In this document: positions 43,482 through 51,520 of the stretch, piece by piece
Numbering within the stretch: the stretch's first letter is position 1
Layout: every line of letters starts with the position of its first letter
Assembly: GCA_963801255.1 (NCBI GenBank)
Contig: CAWDEC010000008.1
Span: 248,001 to 312,000 of the forward strand
From: JAICXG01 sp963801255
Lineage (GTDB): Bacteria; Verrucomicrobiota; Verrucomicrobiia; Chthoniobacterales; UBA10450
Length of the DNA stretch: 64,000 bases
Direction of reading: 5' to 3'
The notes under the pieces: generated by a model
Told to the model about the DNA's origin: nothing
What the model saw: only the letters and a program-made list of their open reading frames with translations
Database searches by the model: none
Position numbers and translations under genes: made by a program

Positions 43482-44355
43482 CGGGCGGCAAACCAAGAAC
43501 AGTCACGACGCGCTCGAGATCGTCGTTTCCGTAGAATTCAATCTCGATTCGGCCGCGCTTTTCTCCGTAATGGATGGTCACGTGGGTCGCGAGATGTTGT
43601 TGCAGGCGATTCTCGAGATCGCTAATTGCGCTTGGGTTGACAGCTTCGGGGCGCTTGCGGCGGCGGCTGCCATCGAGTTTGCCGAGGAGCCGAGCGACCA
43701 TGCGCTCCGTCGTGCGCACGGTCGAGCTTTGCCGCAAAATCCTTTCCGCCATGAGGCGTTGTTCCTCGTGGGTTTTGAGGCCGAGCAGCACCTTGGCGTG
43801 GCCTACGGAAAGCAAGTTCTGCACGACCCAGCCTTGCACTTGCACATCAAGGTCGAGCAACCGCATGCCATTTGCGATCGAGGCCCGGCTCTTACCAACT
43901 TGCTTTGCAATGTCTTCCTGGCGCATGCCAAATTCGTTCGCCAGCCGCGCGTAAGCCTGCGCTTCCTCGATCGGGTTGAGGTCGGCACGCTGCAAATTCT
44001 CGATGAGGGAAAGCTCGAGGACTTCGAGATCCGTCGCCTGTCTGACGATAACGGGCGCTTCCGCCAAACCGATTTCCTTGGCCGCGCGCCAGCGGCGCTC
44101 GCCGGCGATTAATTCAAACTGACCCTTCACCTGCCTGACGATTAAAGGCTGAATGATTCCGCGCTGTCGGATGGAGTCGATCAACTCGTCGAGTGCCCCG
44201 CGTTCAAACTCACGCCGGGGTTGAAGCGGACTGGGAACGATATTCGTTAGGCTGACTTGCTGGACGCGCTCGCCTGCTTCAGGCTCCGGCAAACGCAGGG
44301 CGGGGGAAGCGCTGATCAGTGCGCCCAAACCTTTGCCCAAACCGGATTTCGCCAT
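43474..44355 (-). CDS. parB: Chromosome-partitioning protein ParB
   Basis: CTP-dependent DNA clamp that binds parS sites and drives origin segregation. The 293-residue product starts with the ParA-stimulating motif GLGKGLGALI (about 5-14), then the ParB/Srx N-domain with GERRWRA (about 84-90, CTP-binding box), a helix-turn-helix (QEDIAKQVGKSRASIANGMRLLDL, about 141-164), and a C-terminal dimerisation domain. parA is not adjacent within the window, which is unusual but not unique. The stop overlaps the start of the M28 peptidase gene. Confidence 0.95.
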   Translation of the reverse strand: MAKSGLGKGLGALISASPALRLPEPEAGERVQQVSLTNIVPSPLQPRREFERGALDELIDSIRQRGIIQPLIVRQVKGQFELIAGERRWRAAKEIGLAEAPVIVRQATDLEVLELSLIENLQRADLNPIEEAQAYARLANEFGMRQEDIAKQVGKSRASIANGMRLLDLDVQVQGWVVQNLLSVGHAKVLLGLKTHEEQRLMAERILRQSSTVRTTERMVARLLGKLDGSRRRKRPEAVNPSAISDLENRLQQHLATHVTIHYGEKRGRIEIEFYGNDDLERVVTVLGLPPDA

Positions 44356-44473
44356 CGCGCGCTCAGGCTATCGAAAGGGCGAGTCAAGCGCAACTGCTCC
44401 GGGAAAAAACGTCTTTCCATAGCAACTGCCGCTCGATTGCACGCAGGCGCGAGCGCACCTAGCCTCCAACGCC

Positions 44474-45338
44474 ATGCCTGCTCGCCGCATTTTTACTCTC
44501 GGACATTCTCCCGATCCAGACGATGCCTTCATGTTCTACGCCATGGCGGAGCACAAGATCGACCTGCGCGGTTACGAGTTTGAACACCGGCTCGAAGATA
44601 TTCAGACGTTGAACGAGCGCGCCATGCGCGGCGAGCTCGACATATCCGCCATTTCCATCCACGCCTACGCCTACGTGAGCGATCGTTATGCGCTGCTCTC
44701 CTGCGGGGCGAGCATGGGCGATGGCTATGGCCCGATGCTTGTCACGATTGGAGGAGGAGGACCTAACGAATTCTTCCCCTAACGAATTGCGCGAGTTGCT
44801 GCGCGGCCAGCTCATCGCCGTGCCGGGAAGAATGACAAGTGCTTTTCTCGCTTTGCAGCTTTTCCTCGGCGAGTTCGACCACATCGTGGTGCCGTTCGAT
44901 CAAATTTTCGAGACGGTAAAATCAGGTCGTGCGGGCGTTGGTTTGATTATTCACGAGGGTCAGCTCACCTACGCTTCGGCCGGTTTCAAGAAGCTGCTCG
45001 ACCTTGGCCAATGGTGGAAAGAGGAAACAGGCTTGCCGCTCCCGTTAGGCGGCAATGTCTTGCGCAAGGACTTGCCCAAAGACGTTCAGCGCGACCTGGC
45101 GCAAATCACCCGCGAGAGTATTGACTACGGCCTGGCTCATCGCGACGCCGCGGTCAGCCATTCGCTGCCCTACGCGCGCGACATGGACGCGGCTCTCGCC
45201 GGCAAATTCATCGGGATGTATGTCAATGATTTCACCCGCGACTACGGCGAAACCGGTCGCGCGGCGATTCGCGAATTTCTGAGCCGGGGCCACGAGCGTG
45301 GTTTTGTCCCGGCGCTGGGCGAAATCGAGTTTGCCTAA
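44474..45338 (+). CDS. mqnD: 1,4-dihydroxy-6-naphthoate synthase MqnD, frameshifted by a 16-bp duplication
   Basis: Enzyme of the futalosine route to menaquinone. The first frame (44474-44782) carries GHSPDPDDAFMFYAM, HRLEDIQTLNERAM and CGASMGDGYGPM, then reads GPNEFFP and stops. The other frame continues with PNELRELLRGQLIAVPG, FLALQLFLGEFD, IIHEGQLTYAS and PLGGNVLRKDLP to TAA at 45338. Between them CCTAACGAATT occurs twice (44762 and 44778), 16 bp apart. Removing 16 bp restores one frame of about 282 residues, the expected length. The first frame ends CCC TAA, so a +1 slip on CCC-U would also join the parts. The final stop TAA is again in a CCTAACGA word. Confidence 0.9.
44762..44788 (+). 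repeat. 16-bp-offset tandem duplication containing the dispersed word
   Basis: CCTAACGAATT at 44762-44772 is repeated at 44778-44788 with CTTCC between. The offset of 16 bp is not a multiple of three and breaks the mqnD reading frame. Confidence 0.9.
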
Positions 45339-45355
45339 CGAAGACGCGGTCTTCT

Positions 45356-45544
45356 TTACGGCTTGGCTTCGTCGCTCTTCTTCTTTCCGGGTTGCACCAG
45401 GTTTTCGACGTAGTTCGTGACTCGATGCAGCTCGGTGTGAAAACCGGAAACGAAATCGCTTGGTCCGTACTCGAAAAGAACGACGAAGCTAAAGGTGAAA
45501 AAGACAAAGAGAAGAAACCAAAAAAGACTGCGGATGAGACCCAC
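45356..45544 (-). CDS. Small hypothetical membrane protein
   Basis: The 62-residue product starts with one strong hydrophobic helix (about 6-25, rich in Phe) followed by an amphipathic FHTELHRVTNYVENLV region and a Lys-rich tail ending KKKSDEAKP. No family is recognised. It is convergent with mqnD (17-bp gap). The size, composition and clean membrane segment argue for a real gene. Confidence 0.55.
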   Translation of the reverse strand: MGLIRSLFWFLLFVFFTFSFVVLFEYGPSDFVSGFHTELHRVTNYVENLVQPGKKKSDEAKP

Positions 45545-45665
45545 GCGCCGAGGTTAGCTGATTGACTTCCAGCGGTCAACGACTTGAAGTCGAGCTTTCC
45601 GGACTTGCACTGCGCTGCACAAGGCCGCGCTCGCCAGAGTGCGCGAGGCGTGCTTCGCTAGCGCC

Positions 45666-46856
45666 ATGCGCGTGCCGCTGCTCGACCTGAGCGAACAATA
45701 TCAGAATCTCGCCGAGCCGATTCGGCGCGAGCTGGATGAAATTTTGCGTACGCAGAACTTCATCCTGGGTTCCAAGGTCGAAGAGTTCGAGCGCGCCCTG
45801 GCCGAATATTGCGGCACAAAACACGCCGTCGGTGTTTCCTCGGGAACGGACGCGTTACTCGACATTTTCATGGCGCTTGGATTTGGGCCTAACGACACCG
45901 TCATCACGAGCGCCTACACCTTTTTCGCCACCGCCGGCTGTCTCGCGCGGGTTGGCGCGAGGCCAGCCTTTGTCGATATCGATTCGGTAACTTTCAACAT
46001 TTCGACCGATGCGATCGCGCGCTTCCTCGGGACGTGCCGCCGCAACGGGAAAGGGGAGTTAACCGATCCCGCGGGAAGAGTCGTTAGGGCAATCGTTCCC
46101 GTGCATCTCTTTGGTTTGTGCTGCGAGATGGACGCGATCAATCAGCTGGCCCGGGAATATCGTCTCACCGTGATCGAAGACGCCGCGCAGGCGATCGGGG
46201 CGGAATATCCGTCGAACGACAGCACGTCGCGCCAGGCGGGAACGATGAGCGCATGCGGTGCGCTCAGTTTTTATCCTTCGAAAAATCTCGGCGCCGCGGG
46301 CGACGCGGGAGCAATCATCTCTGACGATGACGAACTGGCGGCGCGCTTTCGTACTTTTCGTCAGCACGGAATGGAGCCGCGCTATTTTCACCACGTAGTC
46401 GGCGGCAATTTTCGCCTCGATGCGTTTCAGGCTGCGATCCTGAAGGTGAAGTTGCCGCATCTCGACGATTGGTCGGCGGCGCGCCGACGGGTGGCCGACA
46501 TTTACCGGGAAAAATTTGAGGCAGCCGGGCTGACGAGCACGCTGACGCTGCCGGCTGAGCCATATCGCGAGCGCGGCCTAACGAATCATCACATTTATCA
46601 CCAGTATGTAGTCCGCGCGCCCCGGCGCAATCCGTTGCAAGAGCATCTCGCCGGACGAGGCATCGGCACGGCGATTTATTACCCGCTCGGATTGCACGAA
46701 CAGAAATGCTTCGACTACCTGGGATATCGGTCCGGCGATTTGCCCGAAACCGAGCGAGCGACGCGCGAGACGCTGGCTTTGCCGATGTATCCGGAACTCA
46801 CCTCCGAGATGCAACAGGAAGTTGTCGACGCGATCGCGGAATTTTACCGTCCATGA
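45666..46856 (+). CDS. DegT/DnrJ/EryC1/StrS-family PLP aminotransferase
   Basis: Sugar aminotransferase-type enzyme that transfers an amino group to a keto-sugar nucleotide or a related carbonyl. From ATG 45666 it has 396 residues, starting VPLLDLSEQYQNLAEPIR. It has HAVGVSSGTDALL, VIEDAAQAIGAEY and the PLP-Schiff-base Lys in SFYPSKNLGAAGDAG, then FRQHG and the substrate-binding NFRLDAFQAAIL. The frame opens at 45639, but the shorter start fits the family. The esterase gene overlaps its stop (ATGA). Possible roles are in surface-sugar biosynthesis; the exact substrate is unknown. Confidence 0.92.
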   Translation: MRVPLLDLSEQYQNLAEPIRRELDEILRTQNFILGSKVEEFERALAEYCGTKHAVGVSSGTDALLDIFMALGFGPNDTVITSAYTFFATAGCLARVGARPAFVDIDSVTFNISTDAIARFLGTCRRNGKGELTDPAGRVVRAIVPVHLFGLCCEMDAINQLAREYRLTVIEDAAQAIGAEYPSNDSTSRQAGTMSACGALSFYPSKNLGAAGDAGAIISDDDELAARFRTFRQHGMEPRYFHHVVGGNFRLDAFQAAILKVKLPHLDDWSAARRRVADIYREKFEAAGLTSTLTLPAEPYRERGLTNHHIYHQYVVRAPRRNPLQEHLAGRGIGTAIYYPLGLHEQKCFDYLGYRSGDLPETERATRETLALPMYPELTSEMQQEVVDAIAEFYRP

Positions 46857-47464
46857 GCAACGACCTTGGTTTTGTGCACGAGTTCGTTCCTGGCAGTTCG
46901 GAGCGCAGTCTGCTGATGTTGCACGGCACAGGCGGGAACGAGCACGACCTATTGCCGTTAGGGCGCGAACTCGATCCGGCGGCGAGTTTGCTTAGTCCGC
47001 GCGGAAAGGTGCTGGAGAACGGCCATCCCCGATTCTTTCGCCGATTGGCGGAAGGGGTTTTCGATCTCGAAGATTTGAAACAACGCACAGACGAGCTAGC
47101 GGATTTCGTCGTCGCGGCGGCGGAACATTATGGGCTGGATCGGGAGAAGATGGTTGCCGTCGGTTATTCAAATGGGGCCAACATCGCGGCCAGCATTCTC
47201 CTGCGCCGGCCCGAGGTCTTGCGCGCCGCGGTGCTCCTGCGCGCGATGGTGCCGTTCGAGCCCGATCCATTGCCGGATTTGAGCGGAACGCGCGTTTGGA
47301 TCGCCGGAGGAGAGGCCGACACGATTATTCCACGTGAACAAACAGAGCGATTGGCGGAAATGCTGGCTGCGGCGGGAGCAGAGGTAACCGCCCGTTTTTT
47401 CCCGGCGGGTCATCGCCTAACGAATACGGAGCTGGCCCTCGCGCAGCGGTGGCTGACGTCTTAA
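46853..47464 (+). CDS. Alpha/beta-hydrolase (carboxylesterase/phospholipase type)
   Basis: The 203-residue protein from ATG 46853 (overlapping the aminotransferase stop) has a compact alpha/beta-hydrolase fold: LLMLHGTGGNEHDLLPL, nucleophile GYSNGAN (GxSxG), Asp in GGEADTIIP and His in PAGHRLT. It resembles the YpfH/phospholipase-carboxylesterase subgroup. The frame is open much further upstream to 46706, but that region is inside the aminotransferase. Coupled translation with an aminotransferase suggests a shared pathway, though none can be named. Confidence 0.88.
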   Translation: MSNDLGFVHEFVPGSSERSLLMLHGTGGNEHDLLPLGRELDPAASLLSPRGKVLENGHPRFFRRLAEGVFDLEDLKQRTDELADFVVAAAEHYGLDREKMVAVGYSNGANIAASILLRRPEVLRAAVLLRAMVPFEPDPLPDLSGTRVWIAGGEADTIIPREQTERLAEMLAAAGAEVTARFFPAGHRLTNTELALAQRWLTS

Positions 47465-47485
47465 TCTGCTGGCAAACCGGATTCG

Positions 47486-48460
47486 TTAGGGCAACGCCAC
47501 CGGCGGTTTGAGCGCGGCTTCTTCGAGCGTCGCGCGGTCCCATTTCCCTAACGTTGAAGCCGCATCGTAAACGCTCTGCGCGAAGGTGAGCAGGAGATCG
47601 TCCGGTGATGCCGCGCTGCGCACCGCGTCGTAAGGCAAAACGAATTCCCGCAGCGGCGCGTAATAGCCTGCCTCTGGCGGTTGCACTTTGGCCTCGGCAA
47701 ATCCCGGCGGTTCGGGATAAGCGTAGGAATAATAAACCGGTGTCGGGCTCGAAGCGTTACCGGGCCAGAAGCCCACGCTGCTCACCTCCTGCGCATAGGC
47801 TTCGCGCGTTACCGCGTCGGACAAATGCGGGACACCACCTGGATGCGGCGGCGCGGCCCGTCCGGAGAAGCGTGTCACCGCAAGGTCAAAGCTTCCCCAA
47901 AAAAAATGCACTGGACTGCACTTCCCGCAGAAACGGGAGCGAAATTTTTTCAAAACGCGATCTGACTGTCGCAGCACCTGCCAAAATCGATGCGCCTGTT
48001 CGGGCACGTAAGCGCAATGCGTCTCATCTTCGTCAAATGCAATCGGTTCGGCAATCTCGTTAGGCATGCGGTCGATTTTCACCGACAGAGCGAGCTGCTC
48101 TAAAGCACCCATAACTTCGCGATAAAAGGCAGCGACTGACTGGGATCGGAGCGGCAAAACTCGCACGGCGCCGTCGCTTTTCAGAATGCGCAGCTCATGG
48201 CTGATGAAATCGAAGCGGATCTCAAAAGTGTCAAAGCCATGCGGGATTGGCGAAGTCGTCAGGCCACGCGAAGTAAGATAGAGCGTGACGTGCCAGGAGT
48301 GGTTGATCCAGGGTGTAAGCGCGAGGCGCACTTTGCCTACGATCTGAGTCCACATGTGGAGCGTTTCAGCGGTGGATTGCCATTCGGAGAACGGCAGAGG
48401 CGGCCAGATTTTTTCGCGATCGGCTTCGGAAAGGGTCGGTGATGCAGGCGGCGGATTCAT
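47486..48460 (-). CDS. DUF5996 family protein
   Basis: The 324-residue protein starts with WPPLPFSEWQSTAETLHMWTQIVGKVRLALTP, the characteristic start of the DUF5996 family, and has the repeated elements FHWELYLTSRG-like LYLTSRGLTTSPIPHG, FWQVLRQSD and VHFFWGSFDLAVTRFSGR. Function is unknown; it is probably cytoplasmic as there is no signal. Its TAA stop lies within a CCTAACGA word read on the minus strand (about 47484). Confidence 0.82.
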   Translation of the reverse strand: MNPPPASPTLSEADREKIWPPLPFSEWQSTAETLHMWTQIVGKVRLALTPWINHSWHVTLYLTSRGLTTSPIPHGFDTFEIRFDFISHELRILKSDGAVRVLPLRSQSVAAFYREVMGALEQLALSVKIDRMPNEIAEPIAFDEDETHCAYVPEQAHRFWQVLRQSDRVLKKFRSRFCGKCSPVHFFWGSFDLAVTRFSGRAAPPHPGGVPHLSDAVTREAYAQEVSSVGFWPGNASSPTPVYYSYAYPEPPGFAEAKVQPPEAGYYAPLREFVLPYDAVRSAASPDDLLLTFAQSVYDAASTLGKWDRATLEEAALKPPVALP

Positions 48461-48548
48461 CTTTTGTCCGGCAAATTAGCTCATCGGCAAAAAAGTTGCG
48501 ACCGCGAGCGAGCCAGCCTATATCAGACGCTCGTTCTTCCCACGGCGC

Positions 48549-48634
48549 GGGTAGGTACCGAAGTGGCCAAACGGGGCGGACTGTAAATCCGCTGGCTTAC
48601 GCCTTCGCTGGTTCGAATCCAGCCCTGCCCACCA
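48549..48634 (+). tRNA. tRNA-Tyr (anticodon GTA)
   Basis: Acceptor arms GGGTAGG and CCTGCCC pair with one G-U. The anticodon stem-loop GCGGACTGTAAATCCGC has anticodon GTA. A long class II variable arm (TGGCTTACGCCTTC region) and a T-arm GCTGG-TTCGAAT-CCAGC follow. The 3' end ACCA (discriminator A plus encoded CCA, 48631-48634) is present, unlike the tRNA-Leu in this window. Confidence 0.96.
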
Positions 48635-48788
48635 CTCTTTCTCGCGAAAGCTCGCGCACTTGGCTCGACGAGCTACAACCTTGCGTCACAGTTATCGTAA
48701 GAGTTAATTTTGCCTTGCGAATTGTCCTGCATCTTGTGAGAGAGATGAAAGGGAGACGGAGAAAGGTTCCGCCATGCAGAATGGTCGG

Positions 48789-49247
48789 TCAGATATGCAA
48801 TCCCGGCAGCGGTCGCGCTGGCTGTGGGCCAAGAGGCGTGACGCCATCAATTTTCCAGCCCTTTCCTTCAGCGGTGAAGCTATAAAGGTAGGCGCGAGCA
48901 GTTCCATCTCTCGTCGTTAGGTAAACCTGCACCATTGCCGTGGGTCCGGCGATCTCGACGGTACCGAATTCCACCTGTCCCGTCTCAATCATGCAGGCAA
49001 AATCGCGCCGGATCATTTGCTCGAATTGCGCCCGGGAAAATTTCTGTTGCACGCCGGTGGCGGCTTGTCGGTAAGCCGCGTCGAAATCGTTCGCTCGTAT
49101 AGCGGAAAGCTGATGGTTGACCACGGCATATAGCTCGCGGGCCGCTGGGACAGGAAGGCGCTCACGCGCAACATAAGTCGCGATGACCCCTATCCCACAG
49201 AGGACGAAGAAAAAGAGGAGGAGCGCAGCCTTAACTCGTTGGTTCAT
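48789..49247 (-). CDS. DUF4864-like membrane-anchored protein
   Basis: The 152-residue product has an N-terminal membrane segment (about 8-26) and an NTF2-like or DUF4864-type domain: VVNHQLSAIRANDFDAAYRQAATGVQQKFSRAQFEQMI, then VEIAGPTAMVQVYLTTRDG and a final WKIDGV strand. Such proteins are of unknown function. It starts two bases after the DUF971 gene on the same strand, so they are probably co-transcribed. Confidence 0.68.
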   Translation of the reverse strand: MNQRVKAALLLFFFVLCGIGVIATYVARERLPVPAARELYAVVNHQLSAIRANDFDAAYRQAATGVQQKFSRAQFEQMIRRDFACMIETGQVEFGTVEIAGPTAMVQVYLTTRDGTARAYLYSFTAEGKGWKIDGVTPLGPQPARPLPGLHI

Positions 49248-49249
49248 TG

Positions 49250-49561
49250 CTAGGCACGGCGAGTCGGATCGATCCGGCGCAAATATTGGTAACTATAAAT
49301 ACCCGTGTCATGGCCGTCGCCCCAGCTTGGCTGAAGCGCATAGCCTCCCACCATTTTCCAGCCGCGCAGCACGAAGCTCTGCTCGTTGTAACTGACTTCT
49401 GGCCTAACGAGATTGCCGAGCACATCAGGTTCGCCGCCGCACGCCGCGCAAGGACAGGCGGTGCGCAGGAAGCGCAAAGGGAGAAAGGTTTCGCTGCCGT
49501 CGTTCCATTGAATAGCCAGCTCGCTGCCGATTTGCTCGATGTTGGCCGGCTCAAGGCGCAT
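49250..49561 (-). CDS. DUF971 domain protein
   Basis: The 103-residue protein starts AIQWNDGSETFLPLRFLRTACPCAAC and ends with the DUF971 pattern WGDGHDTGIYSYQYLR. The single-domain form is common in bacteria and resembles the N-terminal part of gamma-butyrobetaine hydroxylase; a role in iron-sulfur cluster handling has been suggested for related proteins. Two CxxC-like cysteine pairs (CPCAAC) may bind metal. Function not established. Confidence 0.85.
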   Translation of the reverse strand: MRLEPANIEQIGSELAIQWNDGSETFLPLRFLRTACPCAACGGEPDVLGNLVRPEVSYNEQSFVLRGWKMVGGYALQPSWGDGHDTGIYSYQYLRRIDPTRRA

Positions 49562-49661
49562 AGGGAAAGGCTAGCCAGCTAGAGCCGGGAGGCAACGCCC
49601 GGGAACGATCGGACATCAATCTTGGTCTTGAGGATCGAAATCACCGCAGTTTCCCTTGTTC

Positions 49662-50369
49662 TCAAGCGCGTACCGGTCGCGAGCGCTGACCAAAGATGGC
49701 CGTGCCAATCCGGACCAGAGTAGCGCCTTCTTCAATCGCGATTTCAAAATCGCCGCTCATTCCCATCGAAAGGTGGGGCAGCCGCAGGTTAAATTCTCTT
49801 TCCATCGCATCCCGCAATTCGCGCAGGGCAACGAAGTGGTGGCGCGACATCTCAGCCTGCGGCGCAAGCGGAGGTATGGTCATGAGGCCTTCAATCGTTA
49901 GGCGACCTAACGAAAGTAAGGTTTCGACATCGCGCCGTAACTCCTGGGGCGAAAAGCCATGCTTGCTCGCTTCTCCCGCCACATTAACCTGGAGCAACAC
50001 GCGCGGTCGTGAGCCATCCTCGTCCGCGATGCGCTGCATCTCCTGAGCCAGGGCGCACGAATCGATTCCGTGAAACAATTCGAAGAAGGGCAGGGCAAGC
50101 CGGATTTTGTTCTTTTGCAGGTGACCGATGAAATGCCAGCGCAAACGCGAAGAGAGTAGCGGAATTTTCACGCGCGCCTCCTGCACCCGGCTTTCCCCAA
50201 ATAGCGTCTGGCCCGCCTCCGCGGCGGCCTGAATTTTCTCCGCCGGATGGGTTTTCGAAACGGCGACCAACTCAACGTCGTTAGGCGTGCGGCCGCTTTT
50301 TTTAGCAGCCTCCGCCATCCGCGCCAGCACGCGCTCGAGGTTGTGCGCGATTTCGTCCATTGAACGCAT
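49662..50369 (-). CDS. yggS: YggS-family PLP homeostasis protein
   Basis: Pyridoxal-phosphate-binding protein of the YggS/PROSC family that buffers vitamin B6. The 235-residue product has VELVAVSKTHP (PLP Lys 40), LFGESRVQEA, WHFIGHLQKNKIR (about 77-89), GIDSCALAQEM, VLLQVNVAGEASKHGF and the phosphate-binding LSMGMSGDFEIAIEEGATLVRIGTAIFG. Start at 50369, or at the second ATG nine bases in. A perfect palindrome of the dispersed word (49895-49913) lies inside the gene. No division genes are next to it, unlike in Gram-positives. Confidence 0.95.
   Translation of the reverse strand: MRSMDEIAHNLERVLARMAEAAKKSGRTPNDVELVAVSKTHPAEKIQAAAEAGQTLFGESRVQEARVKIPLLSSRLRWHFIGHLQKNKIRLALPFFELFHGIDSCALAQEMQRIADEDGSRPRVLLQVNVAGEASKHGFSPQELRRDVETLLSLGRLTIEGLMTIPPLAPQAEMSRHHFVALRELRDAMEREFNLRLPHLSMGMSGDFEIAIEEGATLVRIGTAIFGQRSRPVRA
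49895..49913. repeat. Perfect palindrome TCGTTAGG-CGA-CCTAACGA
   Basis: Two copies of the dispersed octamer face each other across three bases, giving an 8-bp-stem inverted repeat inside yggS. In the minus-strand gene it encodes an in-frame LSLGRLT stretch. Confidence 0.9.
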
Positions 50370-50474
50370 TATTCATCGCGCGGCGGAAGCGGCAAGAATT
50401 CTCCGAGGTAATGCCGGTCGCCTAACGAAGGAATTTGGATTGAACCTTTTTGCCGTTTTCCTTAAGCCGTTACC

Positions 50475-50729
50475 ATGCAACGTGCTGCCACCTTTCTGGT
50501 TCCTCTGTTTCTTCTGCTTCACGTCCCGATTATGGCGGCAGAAAAATACCCTGCGCAGCCCGGCATGGCCCAGGTTCCGACCTGGTCACGCGATGATCTG
50601 AACTTTTTCCTCCACGGCTCGATGGGCACGGAAATCTTTCCCGAGCCGGTGCTCCGAACTTTTATCAAGATTTACCCGGAGCTGTTTCCCACTTCAAACC
50701 TTGCCAAGGCGTTTCGCAACGCGATGTGA
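50475..50729 (+). CDS. Small secreted hypothetical protein, possibly truncated
   Basis: The 84-residue product starts with a signal peptide (about 1-21, LVPLFLLLHVPIMAA) and continues SRDDLNFFLHGSMGTEIFPEPVLRTFIKIYPELFP. I do not recognise the family. The pattern DLNFFLHGSMGTE-PVLRTF suggests the start of a larger secreted protein, and the protein ends abruptly, so it may be truncated by a frameshift. It ends just before the convergent DUF72 gene. Confidence 0.55.
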   Translation: MQRAATFLVPLFLLLHVPIMAAEKYPAQPGMAQVPTWSRDDLNFFLHGSMGTEIFPEPVLRTFIKIYPELFPTSNLAKAFRNAM

Positions 50730-50742
50730 CTGCTGCGAAAAG

Positions 50743-51438
50743 CTACAACAATGCCATCATCTGGCCGGCGAGCTTTGGACCGATGCCGGCTTCCTCGTGT
50801 TTAAAATAAATAAAGGTTTCCGACCATTGGCCGCTTTGCTGCCTAACGACCTCAGCCCAACGCTCCACGTCCGTGGGCGTATAGTCTTCGCGACGCAAGC
50901 GCAGATATCCGTAATCGGCTGTGGCAACAGTGGGTGTGCTCAGTTTCTCTGTATCGGCCATGCAGAGAGCGATATTTCGTTCGCGCAAGAGCGCAAAGAC
51001 TTCCTCATCCAGCCAGGATGAATGTCGAAACTCGAACGCGCCGCGAATGGTTGGTAGCTCACGCAGAAAAGCGCTCAGGACGTCCGCGTCCTTTTTGAAG
51101 TTTGGGGGAAGTTGGAAAAGGATCGGACCGAGACGCTCGCCCAGGTCCGAGGCGACACGACAAAAATAGTCCAGCGTGTCCTGGCAATCGCGCAGTTTGG
51201 ACCAGTGGGTGATTTTCTGCGGCGCCTTAAGGGCAAAGCGAAAGGTTTCCGGCGTTTGCGCTTTCCAGTTCTCGATCGTCTTGGGCGAAGGAATGCGATG
51301 AAAAGTGTAATTAATCTCGGTCGTCGTTAGGCGTTCGGCGAAATAAGGGAGCATTTTGCTCGCGGGCAAATCCTCCGGGTAAAACGAGCCCTTCCATTCG
51401 GTGTATTGGAATCCCGAGGTTCCGATCCAGGTCTTCAT
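50743..51438 (-). CDS. DUF72 (YecE-like) protein
   Basis: The 231-residue protein is of the DUF72/YecE family: start TWIGTSGFQYTEWKGSFYPEDLPASKMLPYFAERLTTTEINYTFHRIP, then FRFALKAPQKITH, GPILFQLPPNFKKD and FEFRHSSWLD, with GYLRLRRE near the end. The TIM-barrel-like fold has no firmly assigned activity. Length is normal. It is convergent with the small secreted protein. Confidence 0.9.
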   Translation of the reverse strand: MKTWIGTSGFQYTEWKGSFYPEDLPASKMLPYFAERLTTTEINYTFHRIPSPKTIENWKAQTPETFRFALKAPQKITHWSKLRDCQDTLDYFCRVASDLGERLGPILFQLPPNFKKDADVLSAFLRELPTIRGAFEFRHSSWLDEEVFALLRERNIALCMADTEKLSTPTVATADYGYLRLRREDYTPTDVERWAEVVRQQSGQWSETFIYFKHEEAGIGPKLAGQMMALL

Positions 51439-51520
51439 GCGCCTTCATCATGCGTTGGGACATGCAGGCTGACAAATTGTGCGCGCTGCCGGAGTGCAGA
51501 CAAGTATCAACCACGTCAAC

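Noticed and set aside
47326..47341. parS-like sequence TATTCCACGTGAACAA about 3 kb from parB
   Set aside because: Only 12 of 16 bases match the TGTTTCACGTGAAACA consensus, and it lies within the esterase coding sequence; probably chance.
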